The notes: generated from the letters alone by a model not told the origin. Shown: positions 26,555 through 36,472, numbered from the stretch's first letter. The stretch: DNA of 64,000 nt from Psychrobacter raelei (GCF_022631235.3 NZ_CP093310.2:1426001-1490000); one strand, 5' to 3'. Made by a program: numbers and translations.

Positions 26555-27223
26555 ATGTTAAAACTGATCAGTGCGATGATAGTGGGCAGCGCTATGATGG
26601 CAGGCTGTAGTTCAGCCCCATTTAGCCAACAGCACTCAGGCCGAGCTGTAAACGCTATGAGTGCTGCCTCCATGAACCAAGAAGAGACCATTTTAGGTAT
26701 GGCCTATCCAGTATATGACGGGGCACGCCAGCCTGGTATAGTGCTCATCGGTAGCCAATACAGCTATCTGATATCCAGTGGCACTCAGGCGCTTGATCAA
26801 GTGACCCAACTGAATGGGCTGAATAGGTTAAACGGGTTAAATAGGCTGAATGGACAGCAATTAGACATCCATGAGCCAATAATTATCAATAAATACCCCG
26901 ACAACAGCGTTCAAATCCAGCTTGCCTTTGAGATCCAGAGCGCCCATAGCACCAAAAACAGCCTACCTGCACCGCTTAACAGCAGCTGTAAACTCACTGA
27001 TGCGGCACACTATAGCTGCAACTTATCCTTACAAGGTGGTATGTATGCAGCACTGGATAATCACAGCTCAACGGGGTTTAAACTCGGCGAGGGGGTAAAA
27101 GCGCTGATACATCCTACGGGTAGTAAACGCTTTAAGACACAAGCTGAGCTTGGGGTCGTTCCACTAAAAGTCTTATTAGAGACTCTAGCGCTGCCGCTGG
27201 AGATTGTCTCTATTTTTAAATAA
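26555..27223 (+). CDS. Lipoprotein with short NGLNRL repeats
   Basis: The 222-residue product has a lipobox, MMAGC (Cys18). It starts directly after the stop of the mgtC-like gene (TAA ATG), so translation is probably coupled. At about residues 88-101 the sequence repeats a short unit, NGLNRL, at DNA level a 15-bp-type repeat around 26813-26850. The mature part has two cysteines (SSCKLTD and YSCNLS). No family is recognised. It ends the ars-mgtC transcription unit before a strong terminator. Confidence 0.6.
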   Translation: MLKLISAMIVGSAMMAGCSSAPFSQQHSGRAVNAMSAASMNQEETILGMAYPVYDGARQPGIVLIGSQYSYLISSGTQALDQVTQLNGLNRLNGLNRLNGQQLDIHEPIIINKYPDNSVQIQLAFEIQSAHSTKNSLPAPLNSSCKLTDAAHYSCNLSLQGGMYAALDNHSSTGFKLGEGVKALIHPTGSKRFKTQAELGVVPLKVLLETLALPLEIVSIFK

Positions 27224-27246
27224 GGTCTTAAAAAAAATAGCGTCAT

Positions 27247-27282
27247 AAAAAAAGGGAGAGCCGCTTGGCTCTCCCTTTTTTT
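27247..27282. terminator. Bidirectional Rho-independent terminator
   Basis: A 9-bp stem (GGGAGAGCC / GGCTCTCCC) with loop GCTT is flanked by A's and seven T's. It separates the ars unit from gdhA, which converge here. Confidence 0.9.
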
Positions 27283-27331
27283 AGTGCATCATTCAACAAT
27301 GAAATAAACACTTAAATAAGCAGAAAATCGC

Positions 27332-28684
27332 TTAGTTGAGTAATCCATACGCCATTAAAGCATTGGCCACACGGATATAGCCGGCAATGTTCGCCCCTGA
27401 CATGTAGTCAATACAGTCATCAGAGTTATAGCCATACTCTTCAGACGCCCGAGCGGCATCATCATGGATATTTTTCATGATAATTTGAAGCTGCTGATCC
27501 ACATCTTCAAACGTACGATACTGACGTACGGAGTTTTGTGACATCTCAAGACCAGATACTGCCACACCGCCAGCATTGGCCGCTTTGCCTGGCGCATAAC
27601 GCATTTTTTTGTCACGAACGACGTCAATGGCTTCAGCATCAAGAGGCATATTAGCCCCTTCAACCACATAACGAACACCATGCTCGTACATGGCTTCGGC
27701 ATCAGCAGCGGTCACTTCATTTTGAGTGGCACAAGGGATAGCGATATCGCCATCAAACTTCCAAGGCTTCTCACCAGGTAGCCACACGCCGCTGCCTGAG
27801 AATCTTCTATGGTACTCAAATAAAGGCTGACGATTGGCTTTTTGCTGTTTTACCCAATCGAGTTTTTCTTGATCAAAACCAAATTCGTCGTACAACGTGC
27901 CTTTTGAGTCTGATAAAGTAATGACTTTGGCACCCAAAGCAATGGCTTTTTCGGCGGCATGGACAGCCACATTACCAGCGCCTGAAACCAGTACCGTTTT
28001 GCCTTTCATACTGTCGTTGTGAGCGCTTAGCATGTTTTGTAGGAAGTAAACGGCCCCATAGCCGGTGGCTTCTGAGCGACATAAGCTGCCCCCAAAGCCA
28101 ACGCCTTTACCGGTCAATACCCCAGTATATTCATTGGTAAGGTTCTTGTACATCGCAAACATATAGCTGACTTCTCTGCCACCAACCCCGATATCACCGG
28201 CCGGTACGTCCATGTCTTTACCAATATAGCGATACAGCTCACGCATAAAGGCATAACAAAAACGGCGGATTTCGCTGTCTGATTTACCATGTGGGTCAAA
28301 GTCTGAGCCACCCTTTGCACCGCCCATAGGCAGACCGGTTAGGGCGTTTTTGAAGATTTGTTCAAAGCCTAAGAATTTTAAGATAGACTCGTTAACGGTG
28401 GGATGGAAGCGGATACCGCCTTTGTAGGGACCTAGAGCATTACTAAACTGGACACGCCAGCCGCGGTTGATTTGAATGTTACCTTCATCATCTTCCCAGT
28501 TAACACGGAAGCTAATAATACGATCAGGCTCAGTCAGACGCTCAAAAATTTTATATTTCGCGAAGTTCGGATCACGATCATATACAACGTCAATAGTGCT
28601 CGCTACCTCTTTTACTGCTTGAATAAACTCCGGTTGGTGTGGGTAGCGTTCTTCAATACGTTTAATGACGTCTTGCATGCTCAT
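27332..28684 (-). CDS. gdhA: NADP-specific glutamate dehydrogenase
   Basis: The 450-residue hexameric-type enzyme joins ammonia to 2-oxoglutarate with NADPH to make glutamate. It shows RVQFSNALGPYKGGIRFHPTV, the active-site Lys in LPMGGAKGGSDFDPHG (K124), PAGDIGVGGREVSYMF and the Rossmann segment TVLVSGAGNVAVHAAEKA. Length and motifs match the bacterial NADP-type (E. coli GdhA) class. The ATG has GGACAGGG upstream. It is monocistronic and shares a terminator with the ars unit. Confidence 0.96.
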   Translation of the reverse strand: MSMQDVIKRIEERYPHQPEFIQAVKEVASTIDVVYDRDPNFAKYKIFERLTEPDRIISFRVNWEDDEGNIQINRGWRVQFSNALGPYKGGIRFHPTVNESILKFLGFEQIFKNALTGLPMGGAKGGSDFDPHGKSDSEIRRFCYAFMRELYRYIGKDMDVPAGDIGVGGREVSYMFAMYKNLTNEYTGVLTGKGVGFGGSLCRSEATGYGAVYFLQNMLSAHNDSMKGKTVLVSGAGNVAVHAAEKAIALGAKVITLSDSKGTLYDEFGFDQEKLDWVKQQKANRQPLFEYHRRFSGSGVWLPGEKPWKFDGDIAIPCATQNEVTAADAEAMYEHGVRYVVEGANMPLDAEAIDVVRDKKMRYAPGKAANAGGVAVSGLEMSQNSVRQYRTFEDVDQQLQIIMKNIHDDAARASEEYGYNSDDCIDYMSGANIAGYIRVANALMAYGLLN

Positions 28685-28914
28685 AGGGCCCTGTCCTTAT
28701 CAGATTAAATTAACATTACAGTATTGTTACATTAAAAAATTACTCTAATTTCAGTGTAAATTCAACATTTTTTTATATCTTTTTAACCACTCATTACTAA
28801 ATTCTATAAGTTCCTTAGGAATAAGTTATTAAAAGTATGATTTTAAAGTAAATTTATGATCTAAACAGACAAGGTTTTTCATCATTTTATCGACAACTCG
28901 CTATGGGCAATCCC

Positions 28915-30363
28915 TTAGTATAAGCCGCGGCCATCTTCAGGTTTTAATCTTAAAAATGACAGCCCAGAGATGATGGTGATAATACCCAGCACATAGTAGG
29001 TGGCATGAAAGGCACTGATAATCTCAAAGTTAAGCCTATCGCTAAAGACGCTCAATATGGTGGCGCCAAAAGCAATACCAAAACTAATGGCCAACTGCTG
29101 ATTAACAGCCATCAAGCTATTACCACTACTGGTTTGACTGCCTTCTAGATCACCGATAGTAATGGTGTTCATGGCGCTAAACTGCATGGAGTTACATGCC
29201 CCCATAATCACTAAAAGCGGTGCAATATAGTACCAAGGTATCGAGGCATTTAGCTGCGCCAATAAAATAATCAAAATACCAAGGATGGTGGTATTGGTGA
29301 CCAATACTTTGCGGTAGCTAAAGCGCTGAATGATTTTACTTACCCAAGGCTTGATGCCCATGGCGCCGACAGCAATAGGAGTTAACAACCAGCCTGCCTG
29401 CGATGGCGTATATTTAAATGCCACCTGTAACAATAGCGGTAATAAATAGGGCACAGCACTGATACCAAGTCGGGTAAATAAGTTACCGGTGATACCAATT
29501 CTAAAGGTTCGAACATCAAATAACGACAGCGGAAAAATAGGGTTGCCTGCCTTTCGGGCATGGCGCACGTACATGAGTAATAAGCCAAGTGCGGCCGCGA
29601 TAAGAACAAAGCCTGGGATGGCCTCTCCTGGCTTGGATAACAGCTCAACTGCCAGCGTCAATAATCCAGCGGCGAGCGCAAATAGACCAAAACCAAACCA
29701 GTCCAACTTGCCAGCCGCTTCTTTAATATCAGGTACCAATTTAAAACCAAGGATAAAGCCCAGTATCCCCATCGGAATATTAATCAAAAAAATCCAGTGC
29801 CAGCTGGCATATTGCACCAGATAACCGCCAACCAGCGGGCCAACAAGGGGCGCTATCAAAGCTGGGATAACGGCAAAGTTCATCACCGTCAGTAGCTGGT
29901 TGCGCGGATAGGACTTGACCAATATCAAGCGGGCCACGGGTGTCATCATTGCTCCGCCCACACCTTGTAGTATGCGAGAGGCGACCAAGATATCCAGATT
30001 AGGGGACATGGCACAGAAGATTGAGCCAATGCTAAACAGTACAATCGCAGTTAAGAATACTTTGCGAGTCCCATACTTGTCGGCCATAAATCCGCTTATT
30101 GGGATAAAGATGGCTAAGGTTAATGCATAGCTGATCACAGCCCACTGCATCTTGAGCGGCGACTCACCTAACGCCAGCGCCATTTCCGGCAGGGCCGTGT
30201 TTAAGATAGTCGCATCCAAAATCTGCATAAACAAAGCGACGGCAAGAACATAAGGCAAAAACTTGGCTTGAACCGCAGATAAAGTGAATTTGGGCTGTAA
30301 ATCTGATGCCAGTGAAGTGGCGGTGGTGTTAGTGATTTCTTGATTATTAGAATTATTGGGCAT
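28915..30363 (-). CDS. MFS multidrug exporter, DHA2 (14-segment) family
   Basis: The 482-residue inner-membrane drug/proton antiporter has 13-14 membrane segments. It shows the DHA2 marks LDATILNTALPEMALALGESP (motif D1 type), GFMADKYGTRKVF (motif A) and RILQGVGGAMMTPVARLILV (motif B). I chose the ATG at 30363 (MPNNSNNQE) because a longer frame to 30492 adds 43 residues unlike the family. Such proteins often pair with an HlyD-type adaptor; none is nearby. The substrate cannot be read from sequence. Confidence 0.9.
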   Translation of the reverse strand: MPNNSNNQEITNTTATSLASDLQPKFTLSAVQAKFLPYVLAVALFMQILDATILNTALPEMALALGESPLKMQWAVISYALTLAIFIPISGFMADKYGTRKVFLTAIVLFSIGSIFCAMSPNLDILVASRILQGVGGAMMTPVARLILVKSYPRNQLLTVMNFAVIPALIAPLVGPLVGGYLVQYASWHWIFLINIPMGILGFILGFKLVPDIKEAAGKLDWFGFGLFALAAGLLTLAVELLSKPGEAIPGFVLIAAALGLLLMYVRHARKAGNPIFPLSLFDVRTFRIGITGNLFTRLGISAVPYLLPLLLQVAFKYTPSQAGWLLTPIAVGAMGIKPWVSKIIQRFSYRKVLVTNTTILGILIILLAQLNASIPWYYIAPLLVIMGACNSMQFSAMNTITIGDLEGSQTSSGNSLMAVNQQLAISFGIAFGATILSVFSDRLNFEIISAFHATYYVLGIITIISGLSFLRLKPEDGRGLY

Positions 30364-30573
30364 AAGACGACCTAAAAAATTAGGTTTAACTAAGAAAATA
30401 AAGTTGTCTATAGTACCACGGCCGCCGCACGAACTATTTAGTGTTAATGTTAGTAATGGGCTGTCAATTAATCTGTAACTGAACTTAACCAAAAAATTGT
30501 TTATGATAGGCTAAATCAAAACATATAAAGCCCATAACGCCTCAATAACACGTTAATAAAAAAAGGACTTATC

Positions 30574-31425
30574 ATGAGCTCAAACAATACCTTAAATAAC
30601 ACCTTAAATAATGCCAATACAGATTATGTGCCCCCTAAAGTGTGGCAGCCGGTAGAGGGCAATGGCGGCAAGTTTGCCAATACCAACAAGCCCACAGCAG
30701 GCGCCCGTCATCAGCAAACTCTACCCAAAGGTGACAATCCCCTACAGCTGTATTCGCTGAACACGCCCAATGGCATTAAGGTAAATATATTGTTAGAGGA
30801 GCTCGCTGAGCTTGGCATAGAGTCGGCTAAGTATGATGCCTATAAAATTGACATTATGGAGAATGATCAATTCGGCTCAGACTTCGTGGAGATTAATCCA
30901 AACTCTAAAATTCCTGCACTTATCGATTACTCTGATGCCAACAATCCTGTCAAATTGTTTGAATCGGGCGCCATCTTGATGTATTTGGCAGAAAAATTTA
31001 ATAAATTTAAGCCACAAAACACACAAACCCAAAAATACGCCACCTATCTAAGCTGGGTGATGTGGCAAATGGGCAGCGCGCCTTATTTGGGCGGCGGTTT
31101 TGGTCATTTCTTTAGCTATGCGCCATATCCGATGCAGTATCCCATTGACAGATTTACGATGGAGACCAAACGACAATTAGATTTGCTAGATAAGCACTTA
31201 GCCCACCATGAATATATGATTGGCGATGGCGAGGACAACTATAGCGTGGCTGATATGCTCATCTGGCCTTGGTATGGCCGCTTGGCGTTGGATGAGTCGT
31301 ATGAGCGCGCTGGAGAATTTTTGCAAGTGGACAGCTACACCCATCTACAGCGCTGGGCGAAGCAAATCTCTACACGTCCTGCGGTACAGCGTGCGGTCAA
31401 CCTTGAGCTAAAGCCGATTAAATAA
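30574..31425 (+). CDS. yghU: Glutathione S-transferase, YghU-like
   Basis: The 283-residue protein has a thioredoxin-fold N-terminal domain: LQLYSLNTPNGIKVNILLEELAELG, with the Thr-Pro-Asn active-site segment of the Nu-class, then EINPNSKIPALIDYSD (cis-Pro) and LFESGAILMYLAEKF. A C-terminal helical domain follows (YLSWVMWQMGSAPYLGGGFGHFF; ADMLIWPWYG). YghU-type proteins bind two glutathiones and reduce disulfide bonds of small molecules. The first 20 residues repeat NTLNN. It is monocistronic, with AAGGAC before the ATG. Confidence 0.9.
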   Translation: MSSNNTLNNTLNNANTDYVPPKVWQPVEGNGGKFANTNKPTAGARHQQTLPKGDNPLQLYSLNTPNGIKVNILLEELAELGIESAKYDAYKIDIMENDQFGSDFVEINPNSKIPALIDYSDANNPVKLFESGAILMYLAEKFNKFKPQNTQTQKYATYLSWVMWQMGSAPYLGGGFGHFFSYAPYPMQYPIDRFTMETKRQLDLLDKHLAHHEYMIGDGEDNYSVADMLIWPWYGRLALDESYERAGEFLQVDSYTHLQRWAKQISTRPAVQRAVNLELKPIK

Positions 31426-31893
31426 CTGTCTTTAAATTAACTGTCTTTAAAATAGCAAAATTTCAAATAGCTCGCTTTAAGACAGTAAATTTTCAGATAG
31501 CAAATAGCGTCGGACAAAGGGTAGGGTATGGGATACTGAGTGAGCTAGGTGGATGTTTTTAAATATAATTTTAAATTAGTCCACCTATTTAAATTAGTTG
31601 TGTTATACTCTGCGCTTGCTGATTGATAACATCGCCCGCAATTGTCGTCTGGAGAAGACACCTTTTAAAATTGTTGCCGATGATTTTGCTGTTAGCCTAA
31701 CAAAAGATAATTATGTCTCTTGCTGCTAACGACCTCACGGTAACAACCACCAAAATACGTTGCTAACTTGTACATAGGATGTACAGCTTAACTAACGCTT
31801 ATCTGTGTTGTGCCTTATAACTTTAACTGTTTCACTACTTGCCCTCAGCATTGGCAGGATACTCAGTGGCAGTATTTAAATGGACACACATTT
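31426..31893 (+). promoter_or_regulatory. Promoter and long 5' leader of the DEAD-box helicase
   Basis: This 468-bp gap holds a promoter-like extended -10 (TGTTATACT, TATACT at 31604-31609). From there to the helicase ATG at 31894 are about 280 nt of non-coding leader with several short inverted repeats (for example GCAATT near 31639 with AATTGTTGC near 31670). Long structured leaders of this kind are known in cold-induced helicase and csp genes. The first 60 bp contain a repeated AACTGTCTTTAAA. Confidence 0.45.
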
Positions 31894-33438
31894 ATGTCAA
31901 ACTTAGACACTCTTTTAGACAATGCCGCAAACGAAGTAGACGGTATCACCACCACTCAAGATTTAAACGATAAGACCCATCCTAACAGCGAAGTAGACAC
32001 TGAAGATAAAGTGACCTTTGTTGACCTAGAATTGGCGCCAGAGCTACTTGAAGCATTAACTTCAAGCGGTTACAAGCACCCAACACCTATTCAAGCCCTA
32101 TCTATCCCGCCAGCACTGGCCGGCCGTGATTTATTGCTATCTGCCCAAACCGGTAGTGGTAAGACAGCCGCTTTCGTACTACCTATGCTGGATAAAATCA
32201 TTCGTGATAAAGCCACCAATAAAGTGGTACATACCGTAATTTTGACCCCAACACGTGAGCTTGCTAACCAGGTGAGTGATAGCGTACGTCAATACAGCTC
32301 AAAAACCCGTAATATCTTCAGTGTGCCTCTTGTGGGCGGCGCCCCTTACGGTGGTCAGATTCGTGCGCTAAATAAAGGCGTTCAAGTGATTATCGCCACA
32401 CCAGGACGCTTTATCGATCACATGAATTCAGGCCGTATCGATTTATCTGAATTAGATATTCTAATTCTTGATGAAGCCGATCGCATGCTTGACATGGGTT
32501 TTGCTGAAGACATCGAAAAAGTCATGAAAGCGGCACCAAAAAATCGTCAAACCATTATGTGTTCAGCCACTTGGGATGGCCCGGTAGGCAAAATTGCCGC
32601 CAGCTTCACCAACAACCCTGAACGTATCGATATCAAAGCTGAGACCAAGCACATTGATGAGTCGGTATATTACGCTGATGATTTTAATCATAAAAACCGT
32701 ATCTTAGATAACCTATTAACTCAAAAAGATGTGAACCAAGCGATCATCTTTGCTGCCACCAAGCGCAGCTGTGAGACATTGGCTAAGAGCTTAAAAGAGC
32801 AAGGCCATAAAGCCAGCTTCCTACATGGCGACTTACCACAGGCCAAACGTAGCCGCATCATTAATGATGTAAAAGCAGGTAAAATTACTATCCTAGTGGC
32901 AACTGATGTCGCTGCCCGTGGTATCGATGTTAGTGGTATTACGCACGTATTCAACTACGACTTACCACGTCAAACAGAAGACTACGTGCATCGCATCGGT
33001 CGTAGTGGTCGTGCCGGCCGTACCGGTATCGCTATCAACATCTGTAGCATTGATGACCGTGCACAGCTTGATGCCATCAACCGTTATCTAAAACGTACCA
33101 TGTCGGTTGAAGAAATCGAGGGTATGGAGCCTAAGAAAAACACCAAAGACATGCACGTCGGCACAGCAGCCAAACGTGGTCGTGGTGGCAATCGCCGTGG
33201 TGGTCCAGGCGCGGGTAACCGTCGTGGTGGTAACGGTGGCTACCGTGGTAAGTCTACTGACAATGCCAGCGGTGAAAAACGTGGCGCAGGCGCTGGTCGT
33301 CCTAGTGGCAAACCTGCCGGTCGCCGCTTCGGTGGTAAACCTACCGGTGCAAGCGCTGGCAAACCAGGTGGCCAACGCCGCAGTGGACCAGCTCGCTCAG
33401 GTGAAGGCCGTCCAGCCCGCCGTAGCAGCAATGGCTAA
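31894..33438 (+). CDS. DEAD-box RNA helicase, RhlE-like with basic Gly-rich tail
   Basis: The 514-residue ATP-dependent RNA helicase has the Q motif (about HPTPIQ), Walker A SAQTGSGKTAAF, PTRELANQV, DEAD in LILDEADRMLDMGF, SAT in MCSATWDG, and in domain 2 FLHGDLPQ, ATDVAARGIDV and HRIGRSGRAG. The tail from about residue 425 is Arg/Gly/Lys-rich (RGGNRRGG, GGNGGYRGK), typical of RNA-binding extensions in RhlE and CsdA-like enzymes. I chose the ATG at 31894; a GTG at 31810 would place the start in the leader. In cold-adapted bacteria these proteins help unwind RNA at low temperature. Confidence 0.92.
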   Translation: MSNLDTLLDNAANEVDGITTTQDLNDKTHPNSEVDTEDKVTFVDLELAPELLEALTSSGYKHPTPIQALSIPPALAGRDLLLSAQTGSGKTAAFVLPMLDKIIRDKATNKVVHTVILTPTRELANQVSDSVRQYSSKTRNIFSVPLVGGAPYGGQIRALNKGVQVIIATPGRFIDHMNSGRIDLSELDILILDEADRMLDMGFAEDIEKVMKAAPKNRQTIMCSATWDGPVGKIAASFTNNPERIDIKAETKHIDESVYYADDFNHKNRILDNLLTQKDVNQAIIFAATKRSCETLAKSLKEQGHKASFLHGDLPQAKRSRIINDVKAGKITILVATDVAARGIDVSGITHVFNYDLPRQTEDYVHRIGRSGRAGRTGIAINICSIDDRAQLDAINRYLKRTMSVEEIEGMEPKKNTKDMHVGTAAKRGRGGNRRGGPGAGNRRGGNGGYRGKSTDNASGEKRGAGAGRPSGKPAGRRFGGKPTGASAGKPGGQRRSGPARSGEGRPARRSSNG

Positions 33439-33498
33439 TTAAATAGCTGATTAAATGGCTAGTTAATGGGTTCACTCTCATTAACTGCTAATAAAAAA

Positions 33499-33527
33499 GA
33501 CCAACTTTAACGAGTTGGTCTTTTTTT
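33499..33527 (+). terminator. Rho-independent terminator after the helicase
   Basis: An 8-bp stem (GACCAACT / AGTTGGTC) with a 6-nt loop is followed by seven T's. Confidence 0.9.
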
Positions 33528-33618
33528 ATGCCTGAATGTTATTCATAGCAGCTGCTGTTTAAATGGCGGCTCGTTACCCTTATATAAGACGTTAAGATTT
33601 TATACACAGGAATTTATT

Positions 33619-34332
33619 ATGAAAATTAGTTATTGGTCGGACTATGCATGCCCATATTGCTACATTGGTGAAGTACGACTGGATAAAGCCATCGCTCAGT
33701 TACAGACGCAAAATGAACTCACTACCAATGTAGATATAGAACTCAAAGCATTTCAATTAGATCCCAATGCACCACTAAAGGCGACTGCTTCAACTTTAGA
33801 ACGCTTGGCGCAAAAATATGGTATCAGCGATGAGCAAGCTCGCCAGAAGATTGCAAATATCTCTCAGACTGCAAGAGAAGAGGGGTTAGACTTCGATTAC
33901 ACCGATACCTTATTTACCAATACGATGGATGCGCACAGACTGACCAAATATGTGCAACAAAACAAACCTGAATTGGCGGACCGCTTTAAAAAGGCGGTCT
34001 ATAAAGCTTATTTTATTGATAAGAAAGAGTTGGCCAATCGTCAGGTATTAGCCTCAATTGCCAGTGACATTGGTTTAGATATTGATGTGAATGCACTGCT
34101 TGATAGCGATGAATATAAAGATGAAGTCGCTATTGACCAACAACAGGCAATGCAATTAGGGGTACGCGGTGTGCCGTATTTTGTGATTAATGATAAATAT
34201 GCGATTCCAGGCGCGATGGCACAAGCAGACTTTGAGCAGGCGCTCAGACAGATTCATCAAGAGCAGTTAGCGGACAGCCAAGCTGATACTACAAGCTGCG
34301 GTATTGATGGCTGTCAGATAACCGATGAGTAA
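33619..34332 (+). CDS. FrnE/DsbA-family oxidoreductase
   Basis: The 237-residue cytoplasmic thioredoxin-fold protein has the active-site CPYC (C11-C14) in YWSDYACPYCYIGEVRL, a helical insert, and the cis-Pro segment VRGVPYFVINDKYAIPGA. The tail carries a second cysteine pair (SCGIDGCQ) characteristic of FrnE-type proteins, where it gives extra redox activity. No signal peptide is present, in keeping with a cytoplasmic redox or stress role rather than periplasmic disulfide formation. It is monocistronic with its own terminator. Confidence 0.9.
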   Translation: MKISYWSDYACPYCYIGEVRLDKAIAQLQTQNELTTNVDIELKAFQLDPNAPLKATASTLERLAQKYGISDEQARQKIANISQTAREEGLDFDYTDTLFTNTMDAHRLTKYVQQNKPELADRFKKAVYKAYFIDKKELANRQVLASIASDIGLDIDVNALLDSDEYKDEVAIDQQQAMQLGVRGVPYFVINDKYAIPGAMAQADFEQALRQIHQEQLADSQADTTSCGIDGCQITDE

Positions 34333-34356
34333 ACAGTGAATAACGACTCAAAAAAA

Positions 34357-34389
34357 GACCCGCCTTATTAATAAGGCGGGTCTTTTTTA
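34357..34389. terminator. Bidirectional Rho-independent terminator
   Basis: A palindrome of 26 bp (GACCCGCCTTATT and its complement) is flanked by A's on the left and T's on the right. It separates the converging frnE-type gene and sdaA. Confidence 0.9.
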
Positions 34390-34417
34390 GCTAAAATAAT
34401 AAGCCAGTACTAATGAC

Positions 34418-35917
34418 CTAGCACTGCGGATAACCCACACCGACCTCAACCATCTCAATACGTGAACCATCAACGCTACCATCTTGAGGGTTATACGCAT
34501 GGACAGCAAGCCCGCCCATGGCCGTCTCTTTATATTTATCCATCATATCAGCGCCAGTAGCTTTCATGGTAGCAATGGCCTTATCTAGCGACACATGATG
34601 CTTGCCGTCACCGCGGCTGGCCAATCTTGCCGCGTTAATGGCCTTAACCGCACCCATCGCATTGCGTTCAATACAAGGCACTTGCACCAGCCCGCCAATA
34701 GGGTCGCAAGTCAGGCCTAAATTATGCTCAATGCCAATCTCAGCGGCGTTGGTGCACTGCTCAGGGGATAGATTCATCACATGGGCCAGACCGGCTGCCG
34801 CCATAGAGCAGGCTGAGCCCACTTCACCTTGACAGCCCACCTCGGCACCGGAGATTGAGGCGTTTTGCTTGATAATGGTACCGATAGCGGCGGCCGTCAA
34901 CAAAAACTCACGCACCCCTTGTTGGCTGTAGCTGGGTAAAAAGTCGCGGTAATAGTGTAATACAGCAGGGATAATACCAGCTGCACCATTGGTGGGGGCA
35001 GTAACCACACGCCCGCCATTAGCATTTTCTTCATTGACCGCGAGAGCAAAAAGATCTACCCAGTCCATGGCCATGAGCTTATCACTGGCTTTTTTGGGAC
35101 TTTCAAGCTCATTTAACAGCTGACGGTACATGTCTTTGGCTCGGCGCTTTACTTTTAACCCGCCCGGCAAGATACCCTCTCCTTTACAGCCGTTTCTGAC
35201 GCACTGCTGCATGACTTCCCAGACCTCATCTAAGTAAGCATAGATGGTGTCTTTATCACGGATAGACAACTCATTGGCCATCATGACCTGACTGATACTA
35301 AGATTGTGCTTAGCACACTGCTCTAGTAGCTCATTGCCATTGCCAAAAGGATAGGGCACTGAGCGGTCACTGGTAATGGCCACGTTGTCAGCGGCATGGG
35401 CAGCTTCAGCTTCCGTCTCACCTGCCTGCGCCTTAGCGGGAGTATCAAACTCCTCTTCAGTGGCCACAAAGCCGCCCCCGATAGAGTAGTAAGTCTTAGA
35501 CAGCTGCTCACCGCTGTTATGATACGCAGTAAAGCTCAGGCCATTGGGATGATGCGGCAAGCTGTTGCGCAGATGCCAAATGATGTCATGATCGTAATCA
35601 AAGCTTAGGGTGTGCTCACCATTTAGATTCAGCGTGTGCTGCTGTAATACGGGCGCTAAATACTCGCTCACTTTGGTGGTGTCGATTTTGTTGGCCTTAA
35701 ACCCCAGCAGGCCTAAGATACAGGCAGTATCTGTGGCGTGCCCCTTACCGGTCGAAGCCAGTGAGCCATAGAGATCCACTTGTAGGCACACGATGTCTTG
35801 CAATCTAAATTGCTGTTTTAATTCATCGATAAACATGCCAGCTGCGACCATAGGCCCCATGGTATGGGAGCTTGAGGGGCCAATCCCAATTTTAAACATA
35901 TCAAATAAGCTGATCAT
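34418..35917 (-). CDS. sdaA: L-serine ammonia-lyase (iron-sulfur type)
   Basis: This enzyme deaminates L-serine to pyruvate using a [4Fe-4S] cluster. The 499-residue single-chain form has [13 protein letters not shown] (11-23) in the N-terminal beta domain and [38 protein letters not shown] and [19 protein letters not shown] in the alpha domain; the cysteines there hold the cluster. Residues 154-184 are an Ala/Glu/Thr-rich segment not needed by the fold, which makes the protein about 45 residues longer than E. coli SdaA. It is monocistronic and diverges from the cystine importer. Confidence 0.95.
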   Translation of the reverse strand: MISLFDMFKIGIGPSSSHTMGPMVAAGMFIDELKQQFRLQDIVCLQVDLYGSLASTGKGHATDTACILGLLGFKANKIDTTKVSEYLAPVLQQHTLNLNGEHTLSFDYDHDIIWHLRNSLPHHPNGLSFTAYHNSGEQLSKTYYSIGGGFVATEEEFDTPAKAQAGETEAEAAHAADNVAITSDRSVPYPFGNGNELLEQCAKHNLSISQVMMANELSIRDKDTIYAYLDEVWEVMQQCVRNGCKGEGILPGGLKVKRRAKDMYRQLLNELESPKKASDKLMAMDWVDLFALAVNEENANGGRVVTAPTNGAAGIIPAVLHYYRDFLPSYSQQGVREFLLTAAAIGTIIKQNASISGAEVGCQGEVGSACSMAAAGLAHVMNLSPEQCTNAAEIGIEHNLGLTCDPIGGLVQVPCIERNAMGAVKAINAARLASRGDGKHHVSLDKAIATMKATGADMMDKYKETAMGGLAVHAYNPQDGSVDGSRIEMVEVGVGYPQC

Positions 35918-36472
35918 TTATAAGTAGTCCATTGTTCTTTTATTTAAAAAATCATCTAAAACATTAAGTATAAAATTATCTATACAAATAGTTAGACCTA
36001 TTATAACCAATTGGCTATAAATAATATGCAGTTTTCTCAAAAGTGGCTATTTTAGAGCACAGGCAGGCAAGTTGTCAGTGAACTTGTGAGTGTTTTTGGG
36101 AGGCGACTTTGAGATAAGCGTGGCATTTACAAACAATTTGGTGTGCCAATAGTAAGGAGAGTGCAGTTTTGGCAGATAATTTTGTTAGAATGGCAGGTCA
36201 GTGCCCTTTGCTCTGTATGCATCTGATTTATATGCATCGTCTATCATAAAAAGCGCTAGGATAAAAAGTAATATATAAATGCAAAATCGGAATTAGGGTT
36301 ATCATTGAATAATTTATAGCTGTACCCATCAAGGGCTACTCCTGCAAGATGGTTAAAGTGGTCACTTATTTTGGATGGAATACCTTGCTTGGTTTGGACA
36401 TCTTGCAACGGGTTCAATCCAGATTATATTTTTTACTGATGTTTTTTTATTTTATTTATTCAAGGAATTGCT
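35918..36472. promoter_or_regulatory. sdaA-tcyJ divergent control region
   Basis: This 555-bp A+T-rich region separates two diverging transcripts. At 36001-36020 lies an imperfect 20-bp palindrome (half TTATAACCAA / TTGGCTATAA, one mismatch pair) about 85 bp from sdaA, suited to a dimeric regulator. No gene or known riboswitch is visible. A short frame at 36349-36540 overlaps tcyJ in another frame and looks like chance. Confidence 0.4.

Noticed and set aside
30364-30492. N-terminal extension of the MFS exporter
   Set aside because: The 43 extra residues are unlike the family; the ATG at 30363 fits the usual start.
33088-33442. Ala/Val-rich open frames in other frames over the helicase tail
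   Set aside because: They are by-products of the repetitive Gly/Arg codons of the helicase gene.
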